Source: Sphingomonas insulae (GTDB lineage Bacteria > Pseudomonadota > Alphaproteobacteria > Sphingomonadales > Sphingomonadaceae). Taken from it: a stretch of 64,000 bases of DNA. Under the pieces are notes generated by a model, which saw only the letters and a list, made by a program, of their open reading frames with translations, did not search any database and was not told the origin of the DNA. Within the stretch, counting starts at the first letter, position 1. Each line of letters opens with the position of its first letter. This document shows, one piece after another, positions 17,792 through 25,564 of the stretch. The stretch is taken from contig NZ_CP048422.1 in assembly GCF_010450875.1 (NCBI RefSeq), forward strand, positions 365,001 through 429,000. The letters run 5' to 3'. A program made the translations under genes and the position numbers.

Positions 17792-18685
17792 TTACTGGTA
17801 CAGCGAACCGGCGTTGACGACGGGCTGCGTGTCGCGTTCGCCGCACAGCACGACCATCAGGTTCGACACCATCGCCGCGCGACGTTCGTCGTCCAGCTCG
17901 ACCACGTTCTTCGCCGACAATTGTGCCAGCGCCAGTTCGACCATGCCGACGGCACCCTCGACCAGCGTCGTGCGCGCCGCGACCACCGCCTGCGCCTGTT
18001 GCCGGCGCAGCATCGCGCCGGCGATCTCCTGCGCATAGGCGAGGTGGGTGAAGCCGCATTCGTCAACGGTGATGCCGGCGACCAGCAGCCTTGCGATCAA
18101 TTCGGTGCGCAGCTCGCTGCCGACCTGGTCGTGGTTGCCGCGCAGCGTCACCTCCTGATGCTCGTAGTCGTCATAGGGATAGCGCGAGCCGATCGTCCGC
18201 ACCGCCGCTTCGATCTGGACGATGACGAAGGCCTTGTAATCGTCGACGTCGAAGAGGGCTTGCGCGGTATCGGTGACGCGCCACACGACCTGCGCTGCCA
18301 TTTCGATCGGATTGCCGCGCAGATCGTTGACCTTGATCCGTTCGGAAATGACGTTGTTGGCGCGCACCGACACCTTGCGCCGCATCAGCCACGGCAGCAC
18401 CCAGCGCAGCCCGCTGGTCCGGTCGGTGCCGGCATAGCTGCCGAACAGCGTGATCGCCGCCGCCTGGTTGGGTTGCAGCATGTAGAAGCCCGCCGCGATG
18501 AATGCCGTACCGAGCGCACAGGCGAGCGGCACCAGCGCCATGATCGGCGGCGACAGTTCGTTCGCCAGCCGATAGATCGCGGCCGCGCCGATGACGACCA
18601 GCACCGCCGCGATGCACAGCATCGCATAGCCGCTCGTCGTGCTCGCCCGCCGTTCCTGCGACCGCGTGAGACTCCCCTGTTCCAC
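17792..18685 (-). CDS. SPFH/Band 7 (stomatin-like) membrane protein
   Basis: SPFH proteins form large membrane-associated oligomers that organise membrane microdomains or control proteases. Two membrane helices near the N-terminus (GYAMLCIAAVLVVIGAAAIY and PPIMALVPLACALGTAFIAA) are followed by the SPFH domain (ITLFGSYAGTDRTSGLRWVL through the RRQQAQAVVAARTTLVEGAV helix). I chose a GTG start at 18685, which has GGAGG 8 nt upstream. The frame continues to an ATG at 18733, but the intervening DNA is AT-rich, contains a perfect palindrome and looks like promoter. The 48-bp alternative would add 16 residues. First gene of a three-gene operon with RHH and small membrane proteins. Confidence 0.85.
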   Translation of the reverse strand: MEQGSLTRSQERRASTTSGYAMLCIAAVLVVIGAAAIYRLANELSPPIMALVPLACALGTAFIAAGFYMLQPNQAAAITLFGSYAGTDRTSGLRWVLPWLMRRKVSVRANNVISERIKVNDLRGNPIEMAAQVVWRVTDTAQALFDVDDYKAFVIVQIEAAVRTIGSRYPYDDYEHQEVTLRGNHDQVGSELRTELIARLLVAGITVDECGFTHLAYAQEIAGAMLRRQQAQAVVAARTTLVEGAVGMVELALAQLSAKNVVELDDERRAAMVSNLMVVLCGERDTQPVVNAGSLYQ

Positions 18686-18705
18686 CTGCTTGCCCTCCAA
18701 TAATT

Positions 18706-18724
18706 GTGATATCACTTTTATATC
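18706..18724. promoter_or_regulatory. Palindromic candidate operator upstream of the SPFH operon
   Basis: GTGATATCAC (18706-18715) is a perfect 10-bp palindrome in an unusually AT-rich stretch. It overlaps a looser inverted repeat GATAT-n7-ATATC (18708-18724). It lies 21 bp upstream of the preferred SPFH start, next to the ribosome site. Confidence 0.5.
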
Positions 18725-18766
18725 GGAATTCATGCGGCGCAAGCGGAATCCGGTTCGCCGGACACA

Positions 18767-18800
18767 CGTCACCCCGAACCCGCGAGGGTCCGGGGTGACG
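18767..18800. repeat. Short family A-like hairpin after pal
   Basis: CGTCACCCCG (18767-18776) and CGGGGTGACG (18791-18800) form a perfect 10-bp stem with a partly paired 14-nt loop. It lies 16 bp past the pal stop and could serve as a terminator-like structure although no T-run follows. Confidence 0.6.
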
Positions 18801-18815
18801 GAAGGTTTGCAGCGA

Positions 18816-19337
18816 TCAGTTGAGGACGATGGTCACCGCACGGCGGTTCTGCGCCCAACTCGATTCGTCCGAACCCAGCGCGACCGGGCGTTCCTTGCCA
18901 TAGCTGATCGTGGTCAGCCGCGACGGATCGATGCCGCGGGCGACCAGATAGTTCTTGGCGGCGTTGGCGCGGCGATCGCCGAGGCCGAGGTTGTATTCGC
19001 GCGTGCCGCGTTCGTCGGCATGACCCTCGATCGTCGCGCGGACCTGCGGAAAGCGCTGCAGCCACGAGGCCTGGCTGTCGAGGATGGCACGCGCCTGCGG
19101 ATCGATATCGGTCTGGTCGAGGCCGAACAGGATGGTGTTGGAACTCACCGACCGGCGGAAATCCGCGTCCGATCCCGGCACAACGGCGCCATCGACGTTG
19201 CCGGTCGCGGGCGGCGGCGTATTCATGCCGGCGGTGTTGTCGACCGGCGGCGGCGGCAGCTGCTTGGGCTTGCTGGCGCAGGCCGCCAGCGACGCGAGTG
19301 CGGCTGCGGTCAGCAGCGTGTTGGTGAGCTTGGCCAT
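18816..19337 (-). CDS. pal: Peptidoglycan-associated lipoprotein Pal
   Basis: Outer membrane lipoprotein that anchors the outer membrane to peptidoglycan and binds TolB. The 173-residue precursor has a lipobox LAAC after MAKLTNTLLTAAALASL; the mature protein starts at that Cys. A Pro-rich linker follows, then the OmpA-like domain from about residue 65 with IEGHADERGTREYNLGLGDR, the peptidoglycan-binding region. Start at ATG 19337, with GGGAGA 8 nt upstream; 14 further in-frame codons upstream lack support. Last gene of the ybgC-tolQRAB-pal run, 56 bp after tolB. Confidence 0.96.
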   Translation of the reverse strand: MAKLTNTLLTAAALASLAACASKPKQLPPPPVDNTAGMNTPPPATGNVDGAVVPGSDADFRRSVSSNTILFGLDQTDIDPQARAILDSQASWLQRFPQVRATIEGHADERGTREYNLGLGDRRANAAKNYLVARGIDPSRLTTISYGKERPVALGSDESSWAQNRRAVTIVLN

Positions 19338-19393
19338 GATGATATCTCCCGTGGTGATCGTTTCGCCCCCGAAATCCACCCTGTTCTAACGCT

Positions 19394-20779
19394 TTACGGG
19401 CGCAAGGGTCCCCAGGCGGGGTCGGAGCCGTCGAGCGGCGTCGGTATCTTGCGTTCCACCTGTCCGGTCAGGTCGACCATCCACAGGTCGGCCTTGCCGC
19501 CGCTGCCCGACCCGGAACGGTAGAAGGTGATGACGCGGCCGTTCGGCGACCAGCTCGGCCCTTCGTCCTGCCCGTTGGTGAGGATCTTCTCGCCCCCGCC
19601 CGACGGCGACATCATGCCGATGCGGAAGCTGCCGCCCAGTTTGGTGAAGGCGATCAGGTCGCCGCGCGGGCTCCACACCGGGGTCGCATAGCGCCCCCCG
19701 CCAAAGCTGATCCGCTGCTGGTTCGATCCGTCGGCGTTCATCACATAGATCTGCTGGCCGCCGGACCGGTCGCTTTCGAACGCGATGCGGGACCCGTCGG
19801 GCGAATAGCTGCCGCCGGTGTCGATGCCCGGCGAATTGGTCAGCCGCTGCGGCGTGCCGCCCTGGCTCGATACGCGATAGATGTCGGTGTTGCCGTTCTG
19901 CGCCATGGAGAACAGGATATAGCGGCCATCGGGCGAGAAGCGCGGCGCGAAGGTGAGGCTGACGTTCTGCACCACCCGGCGCGGCCGCCCCGAGCCGAGA
20001 TCATAGACATAGATCGACGGCCGGTCGTTCTCGTAGCTCATGTAGACGATCGACTGCTGGTTCGGCGCGAAGCGCGGGGTCAGCACGATCGACTGGCCGT
20101 TGGTCAGGAAGCGGTGGTTGGCGCCATCCTGGTCCATGATCGCCAGCCGCTTGATGCGCTTGCCCTTCGGCCCCGTTTCCGAGACGTAGACGACGCGGCT
20201 GTCGAAATAGGGGCCTTCGCCGGTCAGGCGCGCATAGACCATGTCGGCGCATTTATGCCCGGCGCGGCGCCAGTCGCCCGGCGACACGACGAAGCCCGAC
20301 CGGGTCAGCTCGACCTTCGAGAACACGTCGTAGAGATAGCAGCCGATCGTCAGGTTGCCGTCGCCATTGGCGCGGACGAAGCCTTGCACCAGCGCCTGCG
20401 CGCCCGTGCCGCCCCAATAATCGAACTGCGGCGCGTTGACCTCCGGAAAGGCGACGGGGCGCAGCTGGTTGCTGCCCAGCGGTGTGAACAGCCCGGAATT
20501 GCGCAGGTCGTTGGCGATGATGTCGGCCATCTGGCGTCCGAGCACGTCGGTCGACCCGGCGGGGGTGGAGACCACCTGCGCGGTCGGCATCGCGGGGATG
20601 GCGATCGGCATCGGCGCGGAGACGCCGCCGGTGACCGATACCTCGAGCGGCGCGGCTTCCTGCCCGGCGGGGCCCTGCGCTACGGGCGCCTGCCCCTGCG
20701 GAGCGGGCGCGGGGGCGACCTGCGCCAACGCCGGAACGGCGACGGTGACACTGAGCGCGACGAGCAACGACCGGATCAT
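19394..20779 (-). CDS. tolB: Tol-Pal system beta-propeller protein TolB
   Basis: Periplasmic TolB links Pal with TolA during cell-envelope constriction. The product starts at ATG 20779 with a signal peptide (MIRSLLVALSVTVAVPALAQ), a Pro/Ala/Gln-rich spacer, the N-terminal alpha/beta domain (about 90-215), then a six-bladed propeller from WD-like repeats. Examples are LTFAPRFSPDGRYILFSMAQ and GGSYSPDGSRIAFESDRSGG. I preferred 20779 because GAGGG sits 7 nt upstream; ATGs at 20785 and 20797 and the frame to 20833 are less likely. An unusual 186-bp gap with a repeat separates it from tolA. Confidence 0.95.
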   Translation of the reverse strand: MIRSLLVALSVTVAVPALAQVAPAPAPQGQAPVAQGPAGQEAAPLEVSVTGGVSAPMPIAIPAMPTAQVVSTPAGSTDVLGRQMADIIANDLRNSGLFTPLGSNQLRPVAFPEVNAPQFDYWGGTGAQALVQGFVRANGDGNLTIGCYLYDVFSKVELTRSGFVVSPGDWRRAGHKCADMVYARLTGEGPYFDSRVVYVSETGPKGKRIKRLAIMDQDGANHRFLTNGQSIVLTPRFAPNQQSIVYMSYENDRPSIYVYDLGSGRPRRVVQNVSLTFAPRFSPDGRYILFSMAQNGNTDIYRVSSQGGTPQRLTNSPGIDTGGSYSPDGSRIAFESDRSGGQQIYVMNADGSNQQRISFGGGRYATPVWSPRGDLIAFTKLGGSFRIGMMSPSGGGEKILTNGQDEGPSWSPNGRVITFYRSGSGSGGKADLWMVDLTGQVERKIPTPLDGSDPAWGPLRP

Positions 20780-20838
20780 ACGCATTCCCTCAAACATCCT
20801 TTCGCGCGCGAGCGGCGATGCCGCCTGCCACATTTCCG

Positions 20839-20948
20839 TCGTCGCCCCGGATTCGTTCCGGGTCCCACGTTGCCGCCGGGAAAAGGCCGGAGCCGAGAGC
20901 GATTGCGTTGCCGCTCGGCGTATCCCGGAACGGGCCCGGGGCGATGGA
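20839..20948. repeat. Family A paired palindrome, inside the tol operon
   Basis: Left arm CGTCGCCCCGGATTCGTTCC followed by GGGTCCCAC (20839-20867); right arm ATCCCGGAACGGGCCCGGGG then CGATGG (about 20922-20947). It is a diverged copy of the paired element at 48063-48164 with a similar arm spacing. It occupies most of the tolA-tolB gap. Confidence 0.65.
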
Positions 20949-20965
20949 GGATATGGAACTACGCA

Positions 20966-21952
20966 TCACTGCAGCTTCCACTGGAAGTTGATGTTGTTCC
21001 AGCCCCCCGACGGTGTCGCATAATATTCGGCCGGCAGCTTCAACGGCGAACAGCCCTTGAACGCGGCGACGCCCAGGTCGACGACGCGCTGCCGGTAGCG
21101 ATCGTTTTCGTCGGTGACGCCCGACTGGCGCACCATGCGCGGCGTCGCGGCGAGCGTGCCGTCCTCGTTGAGACGCAGGTTGAGCGTCGTCACGATCTCG
21201 TTCGCGCCCGGCCCGGGGTTCACCTGACGATCCGCGCACGGCTGGATCTGGCGGGCGATCGCCTGGACGATCGACGCCATCGCTCGCGCATCGACCTTGG
21301 CGGCACGCGGCGCTGTCGATTTGCTGGTCGAGGGTTCGCTGGTCAGCCCTTCGAGGAAATTGGCGCCGAGCCGCGATCCGCGCGGCTTCGCCGCCGTGGA
21401 TTCGGGCTTGCTGCCGGTGCCCTTCGCCGCCGCCGGCTTCGATGGGGCAGACGGCGCCTTCGACGCGGATTTCGCAGGAGCGGCGGGTGCGGGCCTGGCG
21501 GTGGGCTTCGCCGGTGCCGGCTTGGCGGCGGGCTTGGCCGGCGCCTCCGCCGGTTTCGGCCTCGGCTTCGGTTGTGGCTTGGCCGGTACGGGCTTGGGCT
21601 TCGGCGCGGGTGCAGGCTCCGGTTTTGGCGGGACCGGCTTTGGCGGGGCCGGCTTCGGCTGCGGCTGGGGCGGCGCGGGTTCCGGTTCGGGCTCCGGCTC
21701 CGCGATCGTCTCCGCCGGCGGGGCGGCGTCTTCCGGCTCCCCCTGATCGGGCGCGACCGATTGCGCAGGCGGCGTCACCGCCTGCGGCGCGGTCGCTTCC
21801 AGCCCGACGTCCTTGACCAGGCTGACCTCCATCGGGGTCTGCTGCAACTTTTCGGGATTGGGCGTCGACAGGAAACCGACCGACAGCAGGCCGAAGAGCA
21901 CCAGATGCCCGACGACCGCAACGCCCAGTCCGACCTTTTCCGCCCGATCCAT
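20966..21952 (-). CDS. tolA: TolA / TonB C-terminal-like envelope protein
   Basis: TolA spans the periplasm from its inner membrane anchor and transmits force from TolQR to TolB/Pal. The 328-residue product has one N-terminal helix (VGLGVAVVGHLVLFGLLSVG), a very long Pro/Lys/Ala-rich region (about 70-205, with PKPxP repeats instead of the helical repeats of enterobacterial TolA), and a C-terminal globular domain from about 225. That domain includes IQPCADRQVNPGPGANEIVT and the second Cys in FKGCSPLKLP. The ATG at 21952 overlaps the tolR stop in a TGATG; a GTG one codon earlier is possible. Identity rests largely on position. Confidence 0.9.
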   Translation of the reverse strand: MDRAEKVGLGVAVVGHLVLFGLLSVGFLSTPNPEKLQQTPMEVSLVKDVGLEATAPQAVTPPAQSVAPDQGEPEDAAPPAETIAEPEPEPEPAPPQPQPKPAPPKPVPPKPEPAPAPKPKPVPAKPQPKPRPKPAEAPAKPAAKPAPAKPTARPAPAAPAKSASKAPSAPSKPAAAKGTGSKPESTAAKPRGSRLGANFLEGLTSEPSTSKSTAPRAAKVDARAMASIVQAIARQIQPCADRQVNPGPGANEIVTTLNLRLNEDGTLAATPRMVRQSGVTDENDRYRQRVVDLGVAAFKGCSPLKLPAEYYATPSGGWNNINFQWKLQ

Positions 21953-22395
21953 CACTGCGCTGCCGACCCGCCCTCTACGGTGAGCAGCGACACGCGGTTC
22001 AGCCCCGCGCGGTTCAGTTCGCCCATCACGCGCATCACCCGACCATAGTCGAGCGCACGGTCGGCGCGCAGGAACACCTGCGGCGGCTCGCCACCGGCCT
22101 GCACCTGCGCGATCCGTTCCAGCCGCTGCGGCAGGCTGGTCTCGGCGATCTCCTCATCGTCGATGAACAGCTTGCCGGCGGCATCGAGCGACAGCTGCAC
22201 CGGTTTCTGGTCCTGATCGAGCGCCTTCGCCCGGCTGTCGGGCAGGTTGACCGGCACGCCCGCCGTGAGCAGCGGCGCGGTGACCATGAAGATGATGAGC
22301 AGCACCAGCATCACGTCGACCAGCGGCGTGACGTTGATGTCGGCGACCGGCGCGCGCCGACCCCGGCCGCGCTGCGAGGGAAGGTTCATCGCCAT
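21952..22395 (-). CDS. tolR: TolR (ExbD-type) inner membrane protein
   Basis: Part of the TolQR proton-driven motor in the inner membrane. The 147-residue product has a basic N-terminus, one membrane helix with the conserved proton-path Asp (INVTPLVDVMLVLLIIFMVT) and a periplasmic domain ending in RVMGELNRAGLNRVSLLTV. I placed the start at ATG 22395, with AAGGGG 8 nt upstream; an ATG two codons later is also possible. The open frame to 22464 overlaps tolQ and is less plausible. It overlaps tolA by one base. Confidence 0.95.
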   Translation of the reverse strand: MAMNLPSQRGRGRRAPVADINVTPLVDVMLVLLIIFMVTAPLLTAGVPVNLPDSRAKALDQDQKPVQLSLDAAGKLFIDDEEIAETSLPQRLERIAQVQAGGEPPQVFLRADRALDYGRVMRVMGELNRAGLNRVSLLTVEGGSAAQ

Positions 22396-22453
22396 CTCAA
22401 CACCCCTTCGGCTCGCAGGAGGAGGCCCGGATGGGGGAATTGCAGGCCCGCGC

Positions 22454-23146
22454 TCATCGGCCACCGTCCAGCTGGCGCGACAGCGTCGTGTGGAAACCGT
22501 CGGCGAAGCGGTTCAGCGCCGCCTCGATCCGGTTCACGCCATGGCTGAAGCGATTGTAGGCAATGACCGCGGGGATCGCTGCGAACAGGCCGATCGCGGT
22601 CGCGAACAGCGCCTCCGCGATGCCCGGTGCGACCACCGCCAGCGACGAATTCTGCGCCTGCGCGATGCCCGTGAAGCTGCGCATGATCCCCCAGACGGTG
22701 CCGAACAACCCGACGAACGGCGCGACCGAGCCGATCGTCGCCAGGATGTTGAGCCGATCGCTGATCCGGTCGATCTCCAACGCCGCCGCCGCGCCCATCG
22801 CGGTCGCCAGCCGTTCGCGCGTGCCGTGCTTGTCGATCGATCCGCCCGCGGTCGAACGGCGCCATTCCTTCACCCCGGCGGCGAACACCCGCGCCGACGG
22901 CAGGTCCTTGTCCGCCTCGGCCTTGTAGAAGGCGTCGATATCCTCCGCCTTCCAGAAATCGCGTTCGAACCCGGTCATCCCCTTGCGGATGCGGCCGAGC
23001 CGTCGCCAGAAGGCGATGATGAGCGCCCAGGTCCAGATGCTGGCGAGCAGCAGGCCGCCCATCACGAACTTCACCACCCAGTCCGCCTGAATGAAGAGCG
23101 CGACGGGCGACATCGTCGCCGCATCCATGTTGAACACCGGATTCAT
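22454..23146 (-). CDS. tolQ: TolQ (ExbB/MotA-type) inner membrane proton channel protein
   Basis: TolQ forms the pentameric channel round the TolR dimer. The 230-residue protein has three membrane helices: about 22-44 (WVVKFVMGGLLLASIWTWAL), 135-160 (ILATIGSVAPFVGLFGTVWG) and 172-195 (GIAEALFATAIGLFAAIPAV). The latter two carry the Gly/Thr residues that line the proton path. The ATG at 23146 overlaps the ybgC stop by 4 bp. A 58-bp gap separates it from tolR. Confidence 0.96.
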   Translation of the reverse strand: MNPVFNMDAATMSPVALFIQADWVVKFVMGGLLLASIWTWALIIAFWRRLGRIRKGMTGFERDFWKAEDIDAFYKAEADKDLPSARVFAAGVKEWRRSTAGGSIDKHGTRERLATAMGAAAALEIDRISDRLNILATIGSVAPFVGLFGTVWGIMRSFTGIAQAQNSSLAVVAPGIAEALFATAIGLFAAIPAVIAYNRFSHGVNRIEAALNRFADGFHTTLSRQLDGGR

Positions 23147-23607
23147 GAATTGGTCCCCTGCCAGATCAGGCGTTGGTAGATGTCGAGCCAGGCGGCCGGT
23201 TGACGCGTCGGCCGCCCCGATGGCGCGACCAGCGCCGCCGTGACATCGGCCTCGGCCAAGACAAGCGAACCGCGCCTGACTGTGTGATGAATGGCGACGC
23301 TGGCAGCGCGCACCGCGACGATGCGGCTGGCGACGAGCAGGGCATCGTCCAGCCCCGCGGGCGCCCGATAGCGGATGGCAAGGTCGGCGACGGCATAGGC
23401 GCCCTCGCCCGCATCGTGCACGCCGCGCTGGTCGATGCCGGCGAGGCGCAGCATGTCGGACCGCGCGCGTTCCATGTATCTCAGGTAATTGGCGTGATAG
23501 ACGACGCCGGACAGGTCGGTGTCCTCGAAGAACACGCGCACCGGATAGCGGTGCTCGCGGCCCTCGAAGCGTCCTCCCTGTGGTTGGTCCACACCGTCAT
23601 CACTCAT
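23143..23607 (-). CDS. ybgC: Tol-Pal associated acyl-CoA thioesterase YbgC
   Basis: Hot-dog-fold thioesterase that opens tol-pal operons in many proteobacteria. The 154-residue product has the catalytic-region pattern VRVFFEDTDLSGVVYHANYL with the active Asp in DTDLSG. The start is ATG 23607 (MSDDGVDQPQGG); the extra in-frame codons up to 23823 are antisense to the lipoprotein's 3' end. It presumably hydrolyses short acyl-CoAs, but its link to Tol-Pal function is unsettled. It overlaps tolQ by 4 bp. Confidence 0.93.
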   Translation of the reverse strand: MSDDGVDQPQGGRFEGREHRYPVRVFFEDTDLSGVVYHANYLRYMERARSDMLRLAGIDQRGVHDAGEGAYAVADLAIRYRAPAGLDDALLVASRIVAVRAASVAIHHTVRRGSLVLAEADVTAALVAPSGRPTRQPAAWLDIYQRLIWQGTNS

Positions 23608-23650
23608 CCTGCCGCCCGTTAACCGAACCGGCGTGCAGGGGGAACCCCGA

Positions 23651-24403
23651 TCAGTCGGTGACGGTCGGGCTCGCCTCGGCAAAGACGCTGGGATCGAGTT
23701 CCAGTCGCGGCCGCGCGGCGGGGACCGCCACCGGGATCGCCTGTACGACACGCGGCGTCGGCTGCACGGTATTCGCCATCGCCATGCGGCTGGCGGCCGC
23801 CCGTTCGGCGCGCCAGGCGTCATAGGCCGCGTAGAAATCGGTGAACGGCTTTTCCAGCACTGCCAGGCGACCGGCGGCGAAGGACGGCAGGTCGGCGGGG
23901 GCGACGGTCGCGCTGTCGGCCAGCGTCGCGACCGCGGCGTTGCAGAATGCGTCGCGTGCCTGCGCCTGCGAGAAGAAATTGTAGAGGCGCGTCATCTGGT
24001 CGTCGTAGCGATCCTGCCAGTCGCCGCCGGATGCCTTGTATTCCGCCACCAGCCGGCTCTGCGCGCCGTTCAGCGTCGCTTTCTGACTGGTCAGCAGCGC
24101 GTTGTAGCCGGCGACGATCGTCGCTTCGTCCGGTCCGCGGCAGGCGAGCGCGGCGACGTTGAGCGCGGCACGCAGGTGCCATACCGCGCCGTCGGCGGAC
24201 AGGTTGCGATTCGGCGTGACGTAGCGGCCATCGTTCATCAGCGCCGGGATCTGCATGCCCACATGCGCGCCCTTGGGCATCGCCAGCGGCGGCGGCGCGG
24301 CGGGTGCAGGCTGGGGCGGCGCCACCGCGACAACCGGCTTGCGCGTCGCGCAACCGGCAAGCAGCGCCAGCCCGACGGCAGTGAGAGCAACATAACGGCG
24401 CAT
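23651..24403 (-). CDS. Predicted lipoprotein, function unknown
   Basis: A 250-residue protein with a clear lipoprotein signal (MRRYVALTAVGLALLAGC, Cys at residue 18), then a Pro/Ala linker. A helical soluble domain follows (about 60-230), including AALNVAALACRGPDEATIVA, LLTSQKATLNGAQSRLVAEY and QDRYDDQMTRLYNFFSQAQA. It is not a family I can name. The start is ATG 24403; 30 upstream codons lack a signal. It lies just upstream of ybgC on the same strand (43 bp), so it may be co-transcribed with the envelope genes. Paired Cys residues (about 86 and 152) could form a disulphide. Confidence 0.7.
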   Translation of the reverse strand: MRRYVALTAVGLALLAGCATRKPVVAVAPPQPAPAAPPPLAMPKGAHVGMQIPALMNDGRYVTPNRNLSADGAVWHLRAALNVAALACRGPDEATIVAGYNALLTSQKATLNGAQSRLVAEYKASGGDWQDRYDDQMTRLYNFFSQAQARDAFCNAAVATLADSATVAPADLPSFAAGRLAVLEKPFTDFYAAYDAWRAERAAASRMAMANTVQPTPRVVQAIPVAVPAARPRLELDPSVFAEASPTVTD

Positions 24404-24524
24404 CGCCAACTCGTCCTTCCTGCCCCCCGGCAGGCACGGTTGTGGCGGAGAAGTGGTTAACGCGAAGTAAGGACGACGCGTGGTTCGTCGCAATCCGCGG
24501 CGATCGTGCAGAGCGGGGACGGCG

Positions 24525-25564
24525 TCAGGCCGCCCGCTTCTCCAGCGCCGACGCCGCCTCCGCCATCAGCGCGCCGATGATCTCGGCGATCGGCTCTTCC
24601 TTCGTCACCATGCCGACCGACTGGCCCGCCATCACGCTGCCATGCTCGATATCGCCGTCGATCACCGCGCGGCGCAGCGCACCCGCCCAATAATGCTCGA
24701 TCTGCAATTGCGCCTCGAGCATCTCGACCTTGCCGCCATCCAGCAGCAGCGCGACCTCACGCTGCTTCGCCCCGAACAGCTCGCCCGCCGCGTTCTTCAG
24801 CGCGCGCACCGGGATCACCGGCAGGCGCGGATCGATCTGCACGCTGGCGATCGCGTCGCGGGCGGAGGCGCGGATGAACGCCTTCTTGAAATTGGCGTGC
24901 GCGATCGATTCGGTCGCGCACACGAACCGCGTGCCGAGCTGGACGCCAGCGGCGCCCATGTCCAGATAGCCCGCGATCGCCTCGCCGCGGCCGATCCCGC
25001 CGGCGACGAACACCGGGACCATGTCGGCAATCTCGGGCAGCATCTCCTGCGCCAGCACGCTGGTCGATACGGGACCGATGTGGCCGCCCGCCTCCATCCC
25101 CTCGATCACCAGCGCGTCCACGCCCGAGCGGATCAACTTTTTGGCGAGCGCCAGCGTCGGCGCGAAGCAGATGACCTTGGCACTGCTCTCCTTGATCGCC
25201 TCGAGGCTGCCCTTGGGCGGCAGTCCGCCGGCAAGCACGACATGCCCGACGCGATGCTTTGCGCAGACCGCGATCAGGTCGAACAGGGCGGGATGCATGG
25301 TGATGAGGTTCACGCCGAACGGCCTGTCCGTCACCGCCTTCGTCGCGGCGATCTCCGTATCCAGCAGTTCGGGGTCATTGCCCCGCAGGCGATCACGCCG
25401 AAACCACCGGCGTTCGACATCGCGCTGACGAGGTTGCGCTCGCTGACCCACGACATCGCGCCCGCCATGATCGCGACCTCGCTGCCGAGGAACGCCGCGC
25501 CGCGCGCCATCCGGCGCTGCAGCCGCTCCTGACCGACCGTCATGCCGCCCATATCCTCGCTCAC
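24525..25564 (-). pseudogene. Nitronate monooxygenase-like FMN enzyme gene with a one-base frameshift
   Basis: The N-terminal part is read in one frame from GTG 25564 (MSEDMGGMTVGQERLQRRMA through GGFGVIACGAMTP). The rest is in the next frame (PELLDTEIAATKAVTDRPFG to the end at 24525). The switch falls near 25370-25373, where the coding strand has ACCCCGAACTG; one extra G (ACCCCGGAACTG) would restore a single reading frame of about 346 residues. The restored protein is a 2-nitropropane dioxygenase/nitronate monooxygenase-like TIM barrel with the FMN-phosphate regions VPVFVAGGIGRGEAIAGYL and GAAGVQLGTRFVCATES. Either a real loss of function or a sequencing/assembly error. The GTG overlaps the lysC stop. 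Confidence 0.8.
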
